64,000 bases of DNA, from assembly GCA_003116995.1 (NCBI GenBank), contig BDSL01000006.1, forward strand, positions 1-64,000. Reading direction: 5' to 3'. The notes under the pieces are model-generated. The model had not been told where the DNA came from, did no database searches, and was given only the letters and a program-made list of their open reading frames with translations. Shown in pieces: positions 46,398 through 60,400 of this stretch. The stretch is from Yamagishiella unicocca. Taxonomy: Eukaryota; Chlorophyta; Chlorophyceae; Chlamydomonadales; Volvocaceae. Both the position numbers and the translations under genes were made by a program. Each line of letters begins with the position of its first letter. Position 1 is the first letter of the stretch.

Positions 46398-48060
46398 CTA
46401 ACCACCATGGCCATTTTCAGGTACCTCTTGCGGTCTGATGCCGGCCCCAAATCTTTCGGTATTGATTATAAATATCATTGAAAGATCAAAGCGCAAGTTT
46501 GGTGCCATTTGGTCAATGCACTGCACCTGCAGGACAAGGCAAACCTGGGCAGTTAGCTTGTTGCTCTGTGCTTTGCTAACCACCATGGCCATTTTCAGGT
46601 ACCTCTTGCGGTCTGCTGCCGGCCCCAAATCTTTCGGTATTGATTATAAATATCATTGAAAGATCAAAGCGCAAGTTTGGTGCCATTTGGTCAAGGCACT
46701 GCACCTGCAGGACAAGGCAAACCTGGGCAGTTAGCTTGTTGCTCTGTGCTTAGCTAACCACCATGGCCATTTTCAGGAACCTCCTGCGGTATGTTGCTGG
46801 CCCCAAATCTTTCGGTATTGATTATAAATATCATTGAAAGATCAAAGCGCAAGTTTGGTGCCATTTGGTCAAGGCACTGCACCTGCAGGACAAGGCAAAC
46901 CTGGGCAGTTGGCTCATTGCTCTGTGCTTTGCTAACCACCATGGCCATTTTCAGGTACCTCTTGCGGTCTGCTGCCGGCCCCAAATCTTTCGGTATTGAT
47001 AATAAATATCATTGAAAGATCAAAGCGCAAGTTTGGTGCCATTTGGTCAATGCACTGCACCTGCAGGACAAGGCAAACCTGGGCAGTTAGCTTGTTGCTC
47101 TGTGCTTTGCTAACCACCATGGCCATTTTCAGGTACCTCTTGCGGTCTGCTGCCGGCCCCAAATCTTTCGGTATTGATAATAAATATCATTGAAAGATCA
47201 AAGCGCAAGTTTGGTGCCATTTGGTCAAGGCACTGCACCTGCAGGACAAGGCAAACCTGGGCAGTTAGCTTGTTGCTCTGTGCTTTGCTAACCACCATGG
47301 CCATTTTCAGGTACCTCTTGCGGTCTGATGCCGGCCCCAAATCTTTCGGTATTGATTATAAATATCATTGAAAGATCAAAGCGCAAGTTTGGTGCCATTT
47401 GGTCAATGCACTGCACCTGCAGGACAAGGCAAACCTGGGCAGTTAGCTTGTTGCTCTGTGCTTTGCTAACCACCATGGCCATTTTCAGGTACCTCTTGCG
47501 GTCTGCTGCCGGCCCCAAATCTTTCGGTATTGATTATAAATATCATTGAAAGATCAAAGCGCAAGTTTGGTGCCATTTGGTCAAGGCACTGCACCTGCAG
47601 GACAAGGCAAACCTGGGCAGTTAGCTTGTTGCTCTGTGCTTAGCTAACCACCATGGCCATTTTCAGGAACCTCCTGCGGTATGTTGCTGGCCCCAAATCT
47701 TTCGGTATTGATTATAAATATCATTGAAAGATCAAAGCGCAAGTTTGGTGCCATTTGGTCAAGGCACTGCACCTGCAGGACAAGGCAAACCTGGGCAGTT
47801 GGCTCATTGCTCTGTGCTTTGCTAACCACCATGGCCATTTTCAGGTACCTCTTGCGGTCTGCTGCCGGCCCCAAATCTTTCGGTATTGATAATAAATATC
47901 ATTGAAAGATCAAAGCGCAAGTTTGGTGCCATTTGGTCAAGGCACTGCACCTGCAGGACAAGGCAAACCTGGGCAGTTAGCTTGTTGCTCTGTGCTTTGC
48001 TAACCACCATGGCCATTTTCAGGTACCTCTTGCGGTCTGCTGCCGGCCCCAAATCTTTCG
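46398..48060 (+). repeat. 890-bp (5-monomer) higher-order repeat
   Basis: Diagnostic variants recur 890 bp apart, including the GGTCAATGCACTGC variant (46512 and 47402) and CAGGAACCTCCTGCGGTATG (about 46776 and 47666). This is a duplicated block of five 178-bp monomers. Confidence 0.8.
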
Positions 48061-48711
48061 GTATTGATTATAAATATCATTGGAAGATCAAAGCGCAAGT
48101 TTGGTGCCATTTGGTCAAGGCACTGCACCTGCAGGACAAGGCAAACCTGGGCAGTTGGCTCATTGCTCTGTGCTTTGCTAACCACCATGGCCATTTCCTG
48201 GTACCTCTTGCGGTCTGTTGCTGGCCCCAAATCTTTCGGTATTGATTATAAATATCATTGAAAGATCAAAGCGCAAGTTTGGTGCCATTTGGTCAAGGCA
48301 CTGCACCTGCAGGACAAGGCAAACCTGGGAAGTTAGCTTGTTGCTCTGTGCTTAGCTAACCACCATGGCCATTTTCAGGAACCTCCTGCGGTATGTTGCT
48401 GGCCCCAAATCTTTCGGTATTGATTATAAATATCATTGAAAGATCAAAGCGCAAGTTTGGTGCCATTTGGTCAAGGCACTGCACCTGCAGGACAAGGCAA
48501 ACCTGGGCAGTTGGCTCATTGCTCTGTGCTTTGCTAACCACCATGGCCATTTTCAGGTACCTCTTGCGGTCTGCTGCCGGCCCCAAATCTTTCGGTATTG
48601 ATAATAAATATCATTGAAAGATCAAAGCGCAAGTTTGGTGCCATTTGGTCAAGGCACTGCACCTGCAGGACAAGGCAAACCTGGGCAGTTGGCTCATTGC
48701 TCTGTGCTTTG

Positions 48712-49780
48712 CTAACCACCATGGCCATTTCCTGGTACCTCTTGCGGTCTGTTGCTGGCCCCAAATCTTTCGGTATTGATTATAAATATCATTGAAAGAA
48801 CAAAGCGCAAGTTTGGTGCCATTTGGTCAAGGCACTGCACCTGTAGGACAAGGCAAACCTGGGCAGTTAGCTTGTTGCTCTGTGCTTTGCTAACCACCAT
48901 GGCCATTTTCAGGTACCTCTTGCGGTCTGATGCCGGCCCCAAATCTTTCGGTATTGATTATAAATATCATTGAAAGATCAAAGCGCAAGTTTGGTGCCAT
49001 TTGGCCAAGGCACTGCACCTGCAGGACAAGGCAAACCTGGGCAGTTGGCTCATTGCTCTGTGCTTTGCTAACCACCATGGCCATTTCCTGGTACCTCTTG
49101 CGGTCTGTTGCTGGCCCCAAATCTTTCGGTATTGATTATAAATATCATTGAAAGAACAAAGCGCAAGTTTGGTGCCATTTGGTCAAGGCACTGCACCTGT
49201 AGGACAAGGCAAACCTGGGCAGTTAGCTTGTTGCTCTGTGCTTTGCTAACCACCATGGCCATTTTCAGGTACCTCTTGCGGTCTGATGCCGGCCCCAAAT
49301 CTTTCGGTATTGATTATAAATATCATTGGAAGATCAAAGCGCAAGTTTGGTGCCATTTGGTCAAGGCACTGCACCTGCAGGACAAGGCAAACCTGGGCAG
49401 TTGGCTCATTGCTCTGTGCTTTGCTAACCACCATGGCCATTTCCTGGTACCTCTTGCGGTCTGTTGCTGGCCCCAAATCTTTCGGTATTGATTATAAATA
49501 TCATTGAAAGAACAAAGCGCAAGTTTGGTGCCATTTGGTCAAGGCACTGCACCTGTAGGACAAGGCAAACCTGGGCAGTTAGCTTGTTGCTCTGTGCTTT
49601 GCTAACCACCATGGCCATTTTCAGGTACCTCTTGCGGTCTGATGCCGGCCCCAAATCTTTCGGTATTGATTATAAATATCATTGAAAGATCAAAGCGCAA
49701 GTTTGGTGCCATTTGGCCAAGGCACTGCACCTGCAGGACAAGGCAAACCTGGGCAGTTAGCCCGTTGCTCTGTGCTTAGC
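48712..49780 (+). repeat. 356-bp satellite dimer repeated three times
   Basis: The GAAAGAACAAAGCGC variant occurs at about 48794, 49150 and 49506, with a GTCTGATGCCGG variant in the alternate monomer, giving an exact 356-bp (two-monomer) period over three turns. Confidence 0.85.
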
Positions 49781-50134
49781 TAACCACCATGGCCATTTCC
49801 TGGTACCTCCTGCGGTTCGTTGTGGCCCCAAATCTTTCGGTATTGATTATAAATATCATTGAAAGATCAAAGCGCAAGTTTGGTGCCATTTGGTCAATGC
49901 ACTGCACCTGCAGGACAAGGCAAACCTGGGCAGTTAGCTTGTTGCTCTGTGCTTTGCTAACCACCATGGCCATTTTCAGGTACCTCTTGCGGTCTGCTGC
50001 CGGCCCCAAATCTTTCGGTATTGATTATAAATATCATTGAAAGATCAAAGCGCAAGTTTGGTGCCATTTGGTCAAGGCACTGCACCTGCAGGACAAAGCA
50101 AACCTGGGCAGTTAGCCCGTTGCTCTGTGCTTTG

Positions 50135-51100
50135 CTAACCACCATGGCAATTTCCTGGTACCTCCTGCGGTTTGTTGCTGGCCCCAAATCTTTCGGTATT
50201 GATTATAAATATCATTGAAAGATCAAAGCGCAAGTTTGGTGCCATTTGGTCAAGGCACTGCACCTGCAGGACAAGGCAAACCTGGGCAGTTAGCTCATTG
50301 CTCTGTGCTTTGCTAACCACCATGGCCATTTTCAGGTACCTCTTGCGGTCTGCTGCCGGCCCCAAATCCTTCGGTATTGATTATAAATATCATTGGAAGA
50401 TCAAAGCGCAAGTTTGGTGCCATTTGGTCAAGGCACTGCACCTGCAGGACAAGGCAAACCTGGGCAGTTAGCTTGTTGCTCTGTGCTTTGCTAACCACCA
50501 TGGCCATTTTCAGGTACCTCTTGCGGTCTGCTGCCGGCCCCAAATCTTTCGGTATTGATTATAAATATCATTGAAAGATCAAAGCGCAAGTTTGGTGCCA
50601 TTTGGTCAAGGCACTGCACCTGCAGGACAAGGCAAACCTGGGCAGTTAGCTCATTGCTCTGTGCTTGGCTAACCACCATGGCCATTTCCTGGTACCTCCT
50701 GCGGTTTGTTGCTGGCCCCAAATCTTTCGGTATTGATTATAAATATCATTGAAAGATCAAAGCGCAAGTTTGGTGCCATTTGGTCAAGGCACTGCACCTG
50801 CAGGACAAGGCAAACCTGGGCAGTTAGCTCATTGCTCTGTGCTTTGCTAACCACCATGGCCATTTTCAGGTACCTCTTGCGGTCTGCTGCCGGCCCCAAA
50901 TCCTTCGGTATTGATTATAAATATCATTGGAAGATCAAAGCGCAAGTTTGGTGCCATTTGGTCAAGGCACTGCACCTGCAGGACAAGGCAAACCTGGGCA
51001 GTTAGCTTGTTGCTCTGTGCTTTGCTAACCACCATGGCCATTTTCAGGTACCTCTTGCGGTCTGCTGCCGGCCCCAAATCTTTCGGTATTGATTAAAAAT
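50135..51100 (+). repeat. 534-bp (3-monomer) higher-order repeat
   Basis: The AAATCCTTCGG variant with adjacent CATTGGAAGATC recurs at about 50366 and 50900, an offset of 534 bp, and the flanking monomers match in the same order. It is a two-copy three-monomer block. Confidence 0.75.
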
Positions 51101-51639
51101 ATCATTGAAAGATCAAAGCGCAAGTTTGGTGCCATTTGGTCAAGGCACTGCACCTGCAGGACAAGGCAAACCTGGGCAGTTAGCTTGTTGCTCTGTGCTT
51201 AGCTAACCACCATGGCCATTTTCAGGAACCTCCTGCGGTATGTTGCTGGCCCCAAATCTTTCGGTATTGATAATAAATATCATTGAAAGATCAAAGCGCA
51301 AGTTTGGTGCCATTTGGTCAAGGCACTGCACCTGCAGGACAAAGCAAACCTGGGCAGTTAGCTCATTGCTCTGTGCTTTGCTAACCACCATGGCCATTTT
51401 CAGGTACCTCTTGCGGTCTGCTGCCGGCCCCAAATCTTTCGGTATTGATTATAAATATCATTGAAAGATCAAAGCGCAAGTTTGGTGCCATTTGGTCAAG
51501 GCACTGCACCTGCAGGACAAGGCAAACCTGGGCAGTTAGCTCATTGCTCTGTGCTTAGCTAACCACCATGGCCATTTTCAGGTACCTCCTGCGGTTTGTT
51601 GCTGGCCCCAAATCTTTCGGTATTGATTATAAATATCAT

Positions 51640-54400
51640 TGAAAGATCAAAGCGCAAGTTTGGTGCCATTTGGTCAAGGCACTGCACCTGCAGGACAAAG
51701 CAAACCTGGGCAGTTAGCTCATTGCTCTGTGCTTAGCTAACCACCATGGCCATTTTCAGGTACCTCTTGCGGTCTGCTGCCGGCCCCAAATCTTTCGGTA
51801 TTGATTATAAATATCATTGAAAGATCAAAGCGCAAGTTTGGTGCCATTTGGTCAAGGCACTGCACCTGCAGGACAAGGCAAACCTGGGCAGTTAGCTCAT
51901 TGCTCTGTGCTTTGCTAACCACCATGGCCATTTTCAGGTACCTCCTGCGGTCTGCTGCCGGCCCCAAATCTTTCGGTATTGATTATAAATATCATTGAAA
52001 GATCAAAGCGCAAGTTTGGTGCCATTTGGTCAAGGCACTGCACCTGCAGGACAGGGCAAACCTGGGCAGTTGGCTCATTGCTCTGTGCTTTGCTAACCAC
52101 CATGGCCATTTTCAGGTACCTCTTGCGGTCTGCTGCCGGCCCCAAATCTTTCGGTATTGATTATAAATATCATTGGAAGATCAAAGCGCAAGTTTGGTGC
52201 CATTTGGTCAGGGCACTGCACCTGCAGGACAAAGCAAACCTGGGCAGTTAGCCCGTTGCTCTGTGCTTAGCTAACCACCATGGCCATTTCCTGGTACCTC
52301 CTGCGGTTTGTTGCTGGCCCCAAATCTTTCGGTATTGATAATAAATATCATTGAAAGATCAAAGCGCAAGTTTGGTGCCATTTGGTCAAGGCACTGCACC
52401 TGCAGGACAAAGCAAACCTGGGCAGTTAGCCCATTGCTCTGTGCTTAGCTAACCACCATGGCCATTTTCTGGTACCTCTTGCGGTCTGCTGCCAGCCCCA
52501 AATCTTTCGGTATTGATTATAAATATCATTGAAAGATCAAAGCACTACTTTGGTAACATTTGGTCAAGGCACTGACATGTTGCTCGTTGCTCTGTGCTTA
52601 GCTAAGCACCATGGCCATTTTTAGGTACCTCTTGCGGTTTGCTGCTGGCCCAAAATCTTTCGGTATTGATTATAAATATCATTGAAAGATCAAAGTGCAA
52701 GTTTGGTGCCATTTGGCCAAGGCACTGCACCTGTAGGACAAGGCAAACATGGACAGTTAGCTTGTTGCTCTGTGCTTTGCTAACCACCATGGCCATTTTC
52801 AGGTACCTCTTGCGGTCTGCTGCCGGCCCCAAATCTTTCGGTATTGATTATAAATATCATTGAAAGATCAAAGCGCAAGTTTGGTGCCATTTGGTCAAGG
52901 CACTGCACCTGCAGGACAAGGCAAACCTGGGCAGTTAGCTCATTGCTCTGTGCTTAGCTAACCACCATGGCCATTTTCAGGTACCTCCTGCGGTTTGTTG
53001 CTGGCCCCAAATCTTTCGGTATTGATAATAAATATCATTGAAAGATCAAAGCGCAAGTTTGGTGCCATTTGGTCAAGGCACTGCACCTGCAGGACAAAGC
53101 AAACCTGGGCAGTTAGCTCATTGCTCTGTGCTTAGCTAACCACCATGGCCATTTTCAGGTACCTCTTGCGGTCTGCTGCCGGCCCCAAATCTTTCGGTAT
53201 TGATTATAAATATCATTGAAAGATCAAAGCGCAAGTTTGGTGCCATTTGGTCAAGGCACTGCACCTGCAGGACAAGGCAAACCTGGGCAGTTAGCTCATT
53301 GCTCTGTGCTTTGCTAACCACCATGGCCATTTTCAGGTACCTCCTGCGGTCTGCTGCCGGCCCCAAATCTTTCGGTATTGATTATAAATATCATTGAAAG
53401 ATCAAAGCGCAAGTTTGGTGCCATTTGGTCAAGGCACTGCACCTGCAGGACAGGGCAAACCTGGGCAGTTGGCTCATTGCTCTGTGCTTTGCTAACCACC
53501 ATGGCCATTTTCAGGTACCTCTTGCGGTCTGCTGCCGGCCCCAAATCTTTCGGTATTGATTATAAATATCATTGGAAGATCAAAGCGCAAGTTTGGTGCC
53601 ATTTGGTCAGGGCACTGCACCTGCAGGACAAAGCAAACCTGGGCAGTTAGCCCGTTGCTCTGTGCTTAGCTAACCACCATGGCCATTTCCTGGTACCTCC
53701 TGCGGTTTGTTGCTGGCCCCAAATCTTTCGGTATTGATAATAAATATCATTGAAAGATCAAAGCGCAAGTTTGGTGCCATTTGGTCAAGGCACTGCACCT
53801 GCAGGACAAAGCAAACCTGGGCAGTTAGCCCATTGCTCTGTGCTTAGCTAACCACCATGGCCATTTTCTGGTACCTCTTGCGGTCTGCTGCCAGCCCCAA
53901 ATCTTTCGGTATTGATTATAAATATCATTGAAAGATCAAAGCACTACTTTGGTAACATTTGGTCAAGGCACTGACATGTTGCTCGTTGCTCTGTGCTTAG
54001 CTAAGCACCATGGCCATTTTTAGGTACCTCTTGCGGTTTGCTGCTGGCCCAAAATCTTTCGGTATTGATTATAAATATCATTGAAAGATCAAAGTGCAAG
54101 TTTGGTGCCATTTGGCCAAGGCACTGCACCTGTAGGACAAGGCAAACATGGGCAGTTAGCTTGTTGCTCTGTGCTTTGCTAACCACCATGGCCATTTTCA
54201 GGTACCTCTTGCGGTCTGCTGCCGGCCCCAAATCTTTCGGTATTGATTATAAATATCATTGAAAGATCAAAGCGCAAGTTTGGTGCCATTTGGTCAAGGC
54301 ACTGCACCTGCAGGACAAAGCAAACCTGGGCAGTTAGCTCATTGCTCTGTGCTTAGCTAACCACCATGGCCATTTTCAGGTACCTCCTGCGGTCTGCTGC
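51640..54400 (+). repeat. 1399-bp higher-order duplication with a short monomer
   Basis: A block repeats with a 1399-bp offset. The ACTACTTTGGTAACATTTGG variant is at about 52545 and 53944, the CAGGACAGGGC variant at 52049 and 53448, and the AAAGTGCAAG variant at about 52692 and 54091. The offset equals seven normal monomers plus one of 153 bp carrying a 25-bp deletion. Confidence 0.85.
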
Positions 54401-57400
54401 CGGCCCCAAATCTTTCGGTATTGATTATAAATATCATTGAAAGATCAAAGCGCAAGTTTGGTGCCATTTGGTCAAGGCACTGCACCTGCAGGACAGGGCA
54501 AACCTGGGCAGTTGGCTCATTGCTCTGTGCTTTGCTAACCACCATGGCCATTTTCAGGTACCTCTTGCGGTCTGCTGCCGGCCCCAAATCTTTCGGTATT
54601 GATTATAAATATCATTGAAAGATCAAAGCGCAAGTTTGGTGCCATTTGGTCAAGGCACTGCACCTGCAGGACAAGGCAAACCTGGGCAGTTAGCTCACTG
54701 CTCTGTGCTTAGCTAACCACCATGGCCATTTTCAGGTACCTCCTGCGGTTTGTTGCTGGCCCCAAATCTTTCGGTATTGATAATAAATATCATTGAAAGA
54801 TCAAAGCGCAAGTTTGGTGCCATTTGGTCAAGGCACTGCACCTGCAGGACAAAGCAAACCTGGGCAGTTAGCTCATTGCTCTGTGCTTAGCTAACCACCA
54901 TGGCCATTTCCTGGTACCTCCTGCAGTTTGTTGCTGGCCCCAAATCTTTCGGTATTGATTATAAATATCATTGAAAGATCAAAGCGCAAGTTTGGTGCCA
55001 TTTGGTCAAGGCACTGCACCTGCAGGACAAGGCAAACCTGGGCAGTTAGCTCATTGCTCTGTGCTTTGCTAACCACCATGGCCATTTTCAGGTACCTCCT
55101 GCGGTCTGCTGCCGGCCCCAAATCTTTCGGTATTGATTATAAATATCATTGAAAGATCAAAGCGCAAGTTTGGTGCCATTTGGCCAAGGCACTGCACCTG
55201 CAGGACAAGGCAAACCTGGGCAGTTAGCTCATTGCTCTGTGCTTAGCTAAGCACCATGGCCATTTTCAGGTACCTCTTGCGGTCTGGTGCCGGCCCCAAA
55301 TCTTTCGGTATTGATTATAAATATCATTGAAAGATCAAAGCGCAAGTTTGGTGCCATTTGGTCAAGGCACTGCACCTGCAGGACAAGGCAAACCTGGGCA
55401 GTTAGCTTGTTGCTCTGCGCTTTGTTAACCACCATGGCCATTTTCAGGTACCTCTTGCGGTCTGCTGCCGACCCCAAATCTTTCGGTATTGATTATAAAT
55501 ATCATTGAAAGATCAAAGCGCAAGTTTGGTGCCATTTGGTCAAGGCACTGCACCTGCAGGACAAGGCAAACCTGGGCAGTTAGCCCGTTGCTCTGTGCTT
55601 TGCTAACCACCATGGCCATTGTCAGGTACCTCTTAGGGTTTGCTGCTGGCCCCAAATCTTTCGGTATTGGTTATTAATATCATTGAAAGATCAAAGCGCA
55701 AGTTTGGTGCCATTTGGTCAAGGCACTGCACCTGTTGCTCGTTGCTCTGTGCTTTGCTAACCATCATGGCCATTTTCAGGTACCTCTTGCGGTTTGATGC
55801 TGGCCCCAAATCGTTCGGTATTGATTATAAATATCATTGAAAGATCAGAGCGCAAGTTTGGTGTCATTTGGTCAAGGCACTGCACCTGTAGGACAAGGCA
55901 AACCTGGGCAGTTAGCCCGTTGCTCTGTGCTTAGCTAACCACCATGGCCATTTCCTGGTACCTCTTGCGGTCTGCTGCCAGCCCCAAATCTTTCGGTATT
56001 GATTATAAATATCATTGAAAGATCAAAGCGCAAGTTTGGTGCCATTTGGTCAAGGCACTGCACCTGCAGGACAAAGCAAACCTGGGCAGTTAGCCTGTTG
56101 CTCTGTGCTTTGCTAACCACCATGGCCATTTTCTGGTACCTCTTGCGGTCTGCTGCCAGCCCCAAATCTTTCGGTATTGATTATAAATATCATTGAAAGA
56201 TCAAAGCACTACTTTGGTAACATTTGGTCAAGGCACTGACATGTTGCTCGTTGCTCTGTGCTTAGCTAAGCACCATGGCCATTTTCAGGTACCTCTTGCG
56301 GTTTGCTGCTGACCCAAAATCTTTCGGTATTGATTATAAATATCATTGAAAGATCAAAGTGCAAGTTTGGTGCCATTTGGCCAAGGCACTGCACCTGTAG
56401 GACAAGGCAAACATGGGCAGTTAGCTTGTTGCTCTGTGCTTTGCTAACCACCATGGCCATTTTCAGGTACCTCTTGCGGTCTGCTGCCGGCCCCAAATCT
56501 TTCGGTATTGATTATAAATATCATTGAAAGATCAAAGCGCAAGTTTGGTGCCATTTGGTCAAGGCACTGCACCTGCAGGACAAGGCAAACCTGGGCAGTT
56601 AGCTCATTGCTCTGTGCTTTGCTAACCACCATGGCCATTTTCAGGTACCTCCTGCGGTCTGCTGCCGGCCCCAAATCTTTCGGTATTGATTATAAATATC
56701 ATTGAAAGATCAAAGCGCAAGTTTGGTGCCATTTGGCCAAGGCACTGCACCTGCAGGACAAGGCAAACCTGGGCAGTTAGCTCATTGCTCTGTGCTTAGC
56801 TAAGCACCATGGCCATTTTCAGGTACCTCTTGCGGTTTGCTGCTGGCCCAAAATCTTTCGGTATTGATTATAAATATCATTGAAAGATCAAAGTGCAAGT
56901 TTGGTGCCATTTGGCCAAGGCACTGCACCTGTAGGACAAGGCAAACATGGGCAGTTAGCTTGTTGCTCTGTGCTTTGCTAACCACCATGGCCATTTTCAG
57001 GTACCTCTTGCGGTCTGCTGCCGGCCCCAAATCTTTCGGTATTGATTATAAATATCATTGAAAGATCAAAGCGCAAGTTTGGTGCCATTTGGTCAAGGCA
57101 CTGCACCTGCAGGACAAGGCAAACCTGGGCAGTTAGCTTGTTGCTCTGTGCTTAGCTAACCACCATGGCCATTTTCAGGTACCTCTTGCGGTCTGCTGCC
57201 GACCCCAAATCTTTCGGTATTGATTATAAATATCATTGAAAGATCAAAGCGCAAGTTTGGTGCCATTTGGTCAAGGCACTGCACCTGCAGGACAAGGCAA
57301 ACCTGGGCAGTTAGCCCGTTGCTCTGTGCTTTGCTAACCACCATGGCCATTGTCAGGTACCTCTTAGGGTTTGCTGCTGGCCCCAAATCTTTCGGTATTG

Positions 57401-60400
57401 GTTATTAATATCATTGAAAGATCAAAGCGCAAGTTTGGTGCCATTTGGTCAAGGCACTGCACCTGTTGCTCGTTGCTCTGTGCTTTGCTAACCATCATGG
57501 CCATTTTCAGGTACCTCTTGCGGTTTGATGCTGGCCCCAAATCGTTCGGTATTGATTATAAATATCATTGAAAGATCAGAGCGCAAGTTTGGTGTCATTT
57601 GGTCAAGGCACTGCACCTGTAGGACAAGGCAAACCTGGGCAGTTAGCCCGTTGCTCTGTGCTTAGCTAACCACCATGGCCATTTCCTGGTACCTCTTGCG
57701 GTCTGCTGCCAGCCCCAAATCTTTCGGTATTGATTATAAATATCATTGAAAGATCAAAGCGCAAGTTTGGTGCCATTTGGTCAAGGCACTGCACCTGCAG
57801 GACAAAGCAAACCTGGGCAGTTAGCCTGTTGCTCTGTGCTTTGCTAACCACCATGGCCATTTTCTGGTACCTCTTGCGGTCTGCTGCCAGCCCCAAATCT
57901 TTCGGTATTGATTATAAATATCATTGAAAGATCAAAGCACTACTTTGGTAACATTTGGTCAAGGCACTGACATGTTGCTCGTTGCTCTGTGCTTAGCTAA
58001 GCACCATGGCCATTTTCAGGTACCTCTTGCGGTTTGCTGCTGGCCCAAAATCTTTCGGTATTGATTATAAATATCATTGAAAGATCAAAGTGCAAGTTTG
58101 GTGCCATTTGGCCAAGGCACTGCACCTGTAGGACAAGGCAAACATGGGCAGTTAGCTTGTTGCTCTGTGCTTTGCTAACCACCATGGCCATTTTCAGGTA
58201 CCTCTTGCGGTCTGCTGCCGGCCCCAAATCTTTCGGTATTGATTATAAATATCATTGAAAGATCAAAGCGCAAGTTTGGTGCCATTTGGTCAAGGCACTG
58301 CACCTGCAGGACAAAGCAAACATGGGCAGTTAGCTTGTTGCTCTGTGCTTTGCTAACCACCATGGCCATTTTCAGGTACCTCTTGCGGTCTGCTGCCGAC
58401 CCCAAATCTTTCGGTATTGATTATAAATATCATTGAAAGATCAAAGCGCAAGTTTGGTGCCATTTGGTCAAGGCACTGCACCTGTAGGACAAGGCAAACC
58501 TGGGCAGTTAGCTCATTGCTCTGTGCTTAGCTAACCACCATGGCCATTGTCAGGTACCTCTTAGGGTTTGCTGCTGGCCCCAAATCTTTCGGTATTGGTT
58601 ATTAATATCATTGAAAGATCAAAGCGCAAGTTTGGTGCCATTTGGTCAAGGCACTGCACCTGCAGGACAAAGCAAACCTGGGCAGTTAGCCCGTTGCTCT
58701 GTGCTTAGCTAACCACCATGGCCATTTTCTGGTACCTCTTGCGGTCTGCTGCCAGCCCCAAATCTTTCGGTATTGATTATAAATATCATTGAAAGATCAA
58801 AGCACTACTTTGGTAACATTTGGTCAAGGCACTGCACCTGTTGCTCGTTGCTCTGTGCTTTGCTAACCATCATGGCCATTTTCAGGTACCTCTTGCGGTT
58901 TGATGCTGGCCCCAAATCGTTCGGTATTGATTATAAATATCATTGAAAGATCAGAGCGCAAGTTTGGTGTCATTTGGTCAAGGCACTGCACCTGTAGGAC
59001 AAGGCAAACCTGGGCAGTTAGCTTGTTGCTCTGTGCTTAGCTAACCACCATGGCCATTACCTGGTACCTCCTGCGGTTTGTTGCTGGCCCCAAATCTTTC
59101 GGTATTGATTATAAATATTATTGAAAGATCAAAGCGCAAGTTTGGTGCCATTTGGTCAAGGCACTGCACCTGCAGGACAAAGCAAACCTGGGCAGTTAGC
59201 CCGTTGCTCTGTGCTTTGCTAACCACCATGGCCATTTTCTGGTACCTCCTGCGGTCTGCTGCCAGCCCCAAATCTTTCGGTATTGATTATAAATATCATT
59301 GAAAGATCAAAGCACTACTTTGGTAACATTTGGTCAAGGCACTGCACCTGTTGCTCGTTGCTCTGTGCTTTGCTAACCATCATGGCCATTTTCAGGTACC
59401 TCTTGCGGTCCGCTGCTGGCCCCAAATCGTTCGGTATTGATTATAAATATCATTGAAAGATCAAAGCGCAAGTTTGGTGTCATTTGGTCAAGGCACTGCA
59501 CCTGTAGGACAAGGCAAACCTGGGCAGTTAGCTTGTTGCTCTGTGCTTAGCTAACCACCATGGCCATTTCCTGGTACCTCCTGCGGTTTGTTGCTGGCCC
59601 CAAATTTTTCGTTATTGATTATAAATATCATTGAAAGATCAAAGCGCAAGTTTGGTGCCATTTGGTCAAGGCACTGCACCTGTAGGACAAGGCAAACCTG
59701 GGCAGTTAGCTCATTGCTCTGTGCTTAGCTAACCACCATGGCCATTGTCAGGTACCTCTTAGGGTTTGCTGCTGGCCCCAAATCTTTCGGTATTGGTTAT
59801 TAATATCATTGAAAGATCAAAGCGCAAGTTTGGTGCCATTTGGTCAAGGCACTGCACCTGCAGGACAAAGCAAACCTGGGCAGTTAGCCCGTTGCTCTGT
59901 GCTTAGCTAACCACCATGGCCATTTTCTGGTACCTCTTGCGGTCTGCTGCCAGCCCCAAATCTTTCGGTATTGATTATAAATATCATTGAAAGATCAAAG
60001 CACTACTTTGGTAACATTTGGTCAAGGCACTGACATGTTGCTCGTTGCTCTGTGCTTAGCTAAGCACCATGGCCATTTTCAGGTACCTCTTGCGGTTTTC
60101 TGCTGGCCCAAAATCTTTCGGTATTGATTATAAATATCATTGAAAGATCAAAGTGCAAGTTTGGTGCCATTTGGCCAAGGCACTGCACCTGTAGGACAAG
60201 GCAAACCTGGGCAGTTTGCTTGTTGCTCTGTGCTTTGCTAACCACCATGGCCATTTTCAGGTACCTCTTGCGGTCTGCTGCCGGCCCCAAATCTTTCGGT
60301 ATTGATTATAAATATCATTGAAAGATCAAAGCGCAACTTTGGTGACATTTGGTCAAGGCACTGCACCTGCAGGACAAAGCAAACCTGGGCAGTTAGCCCG

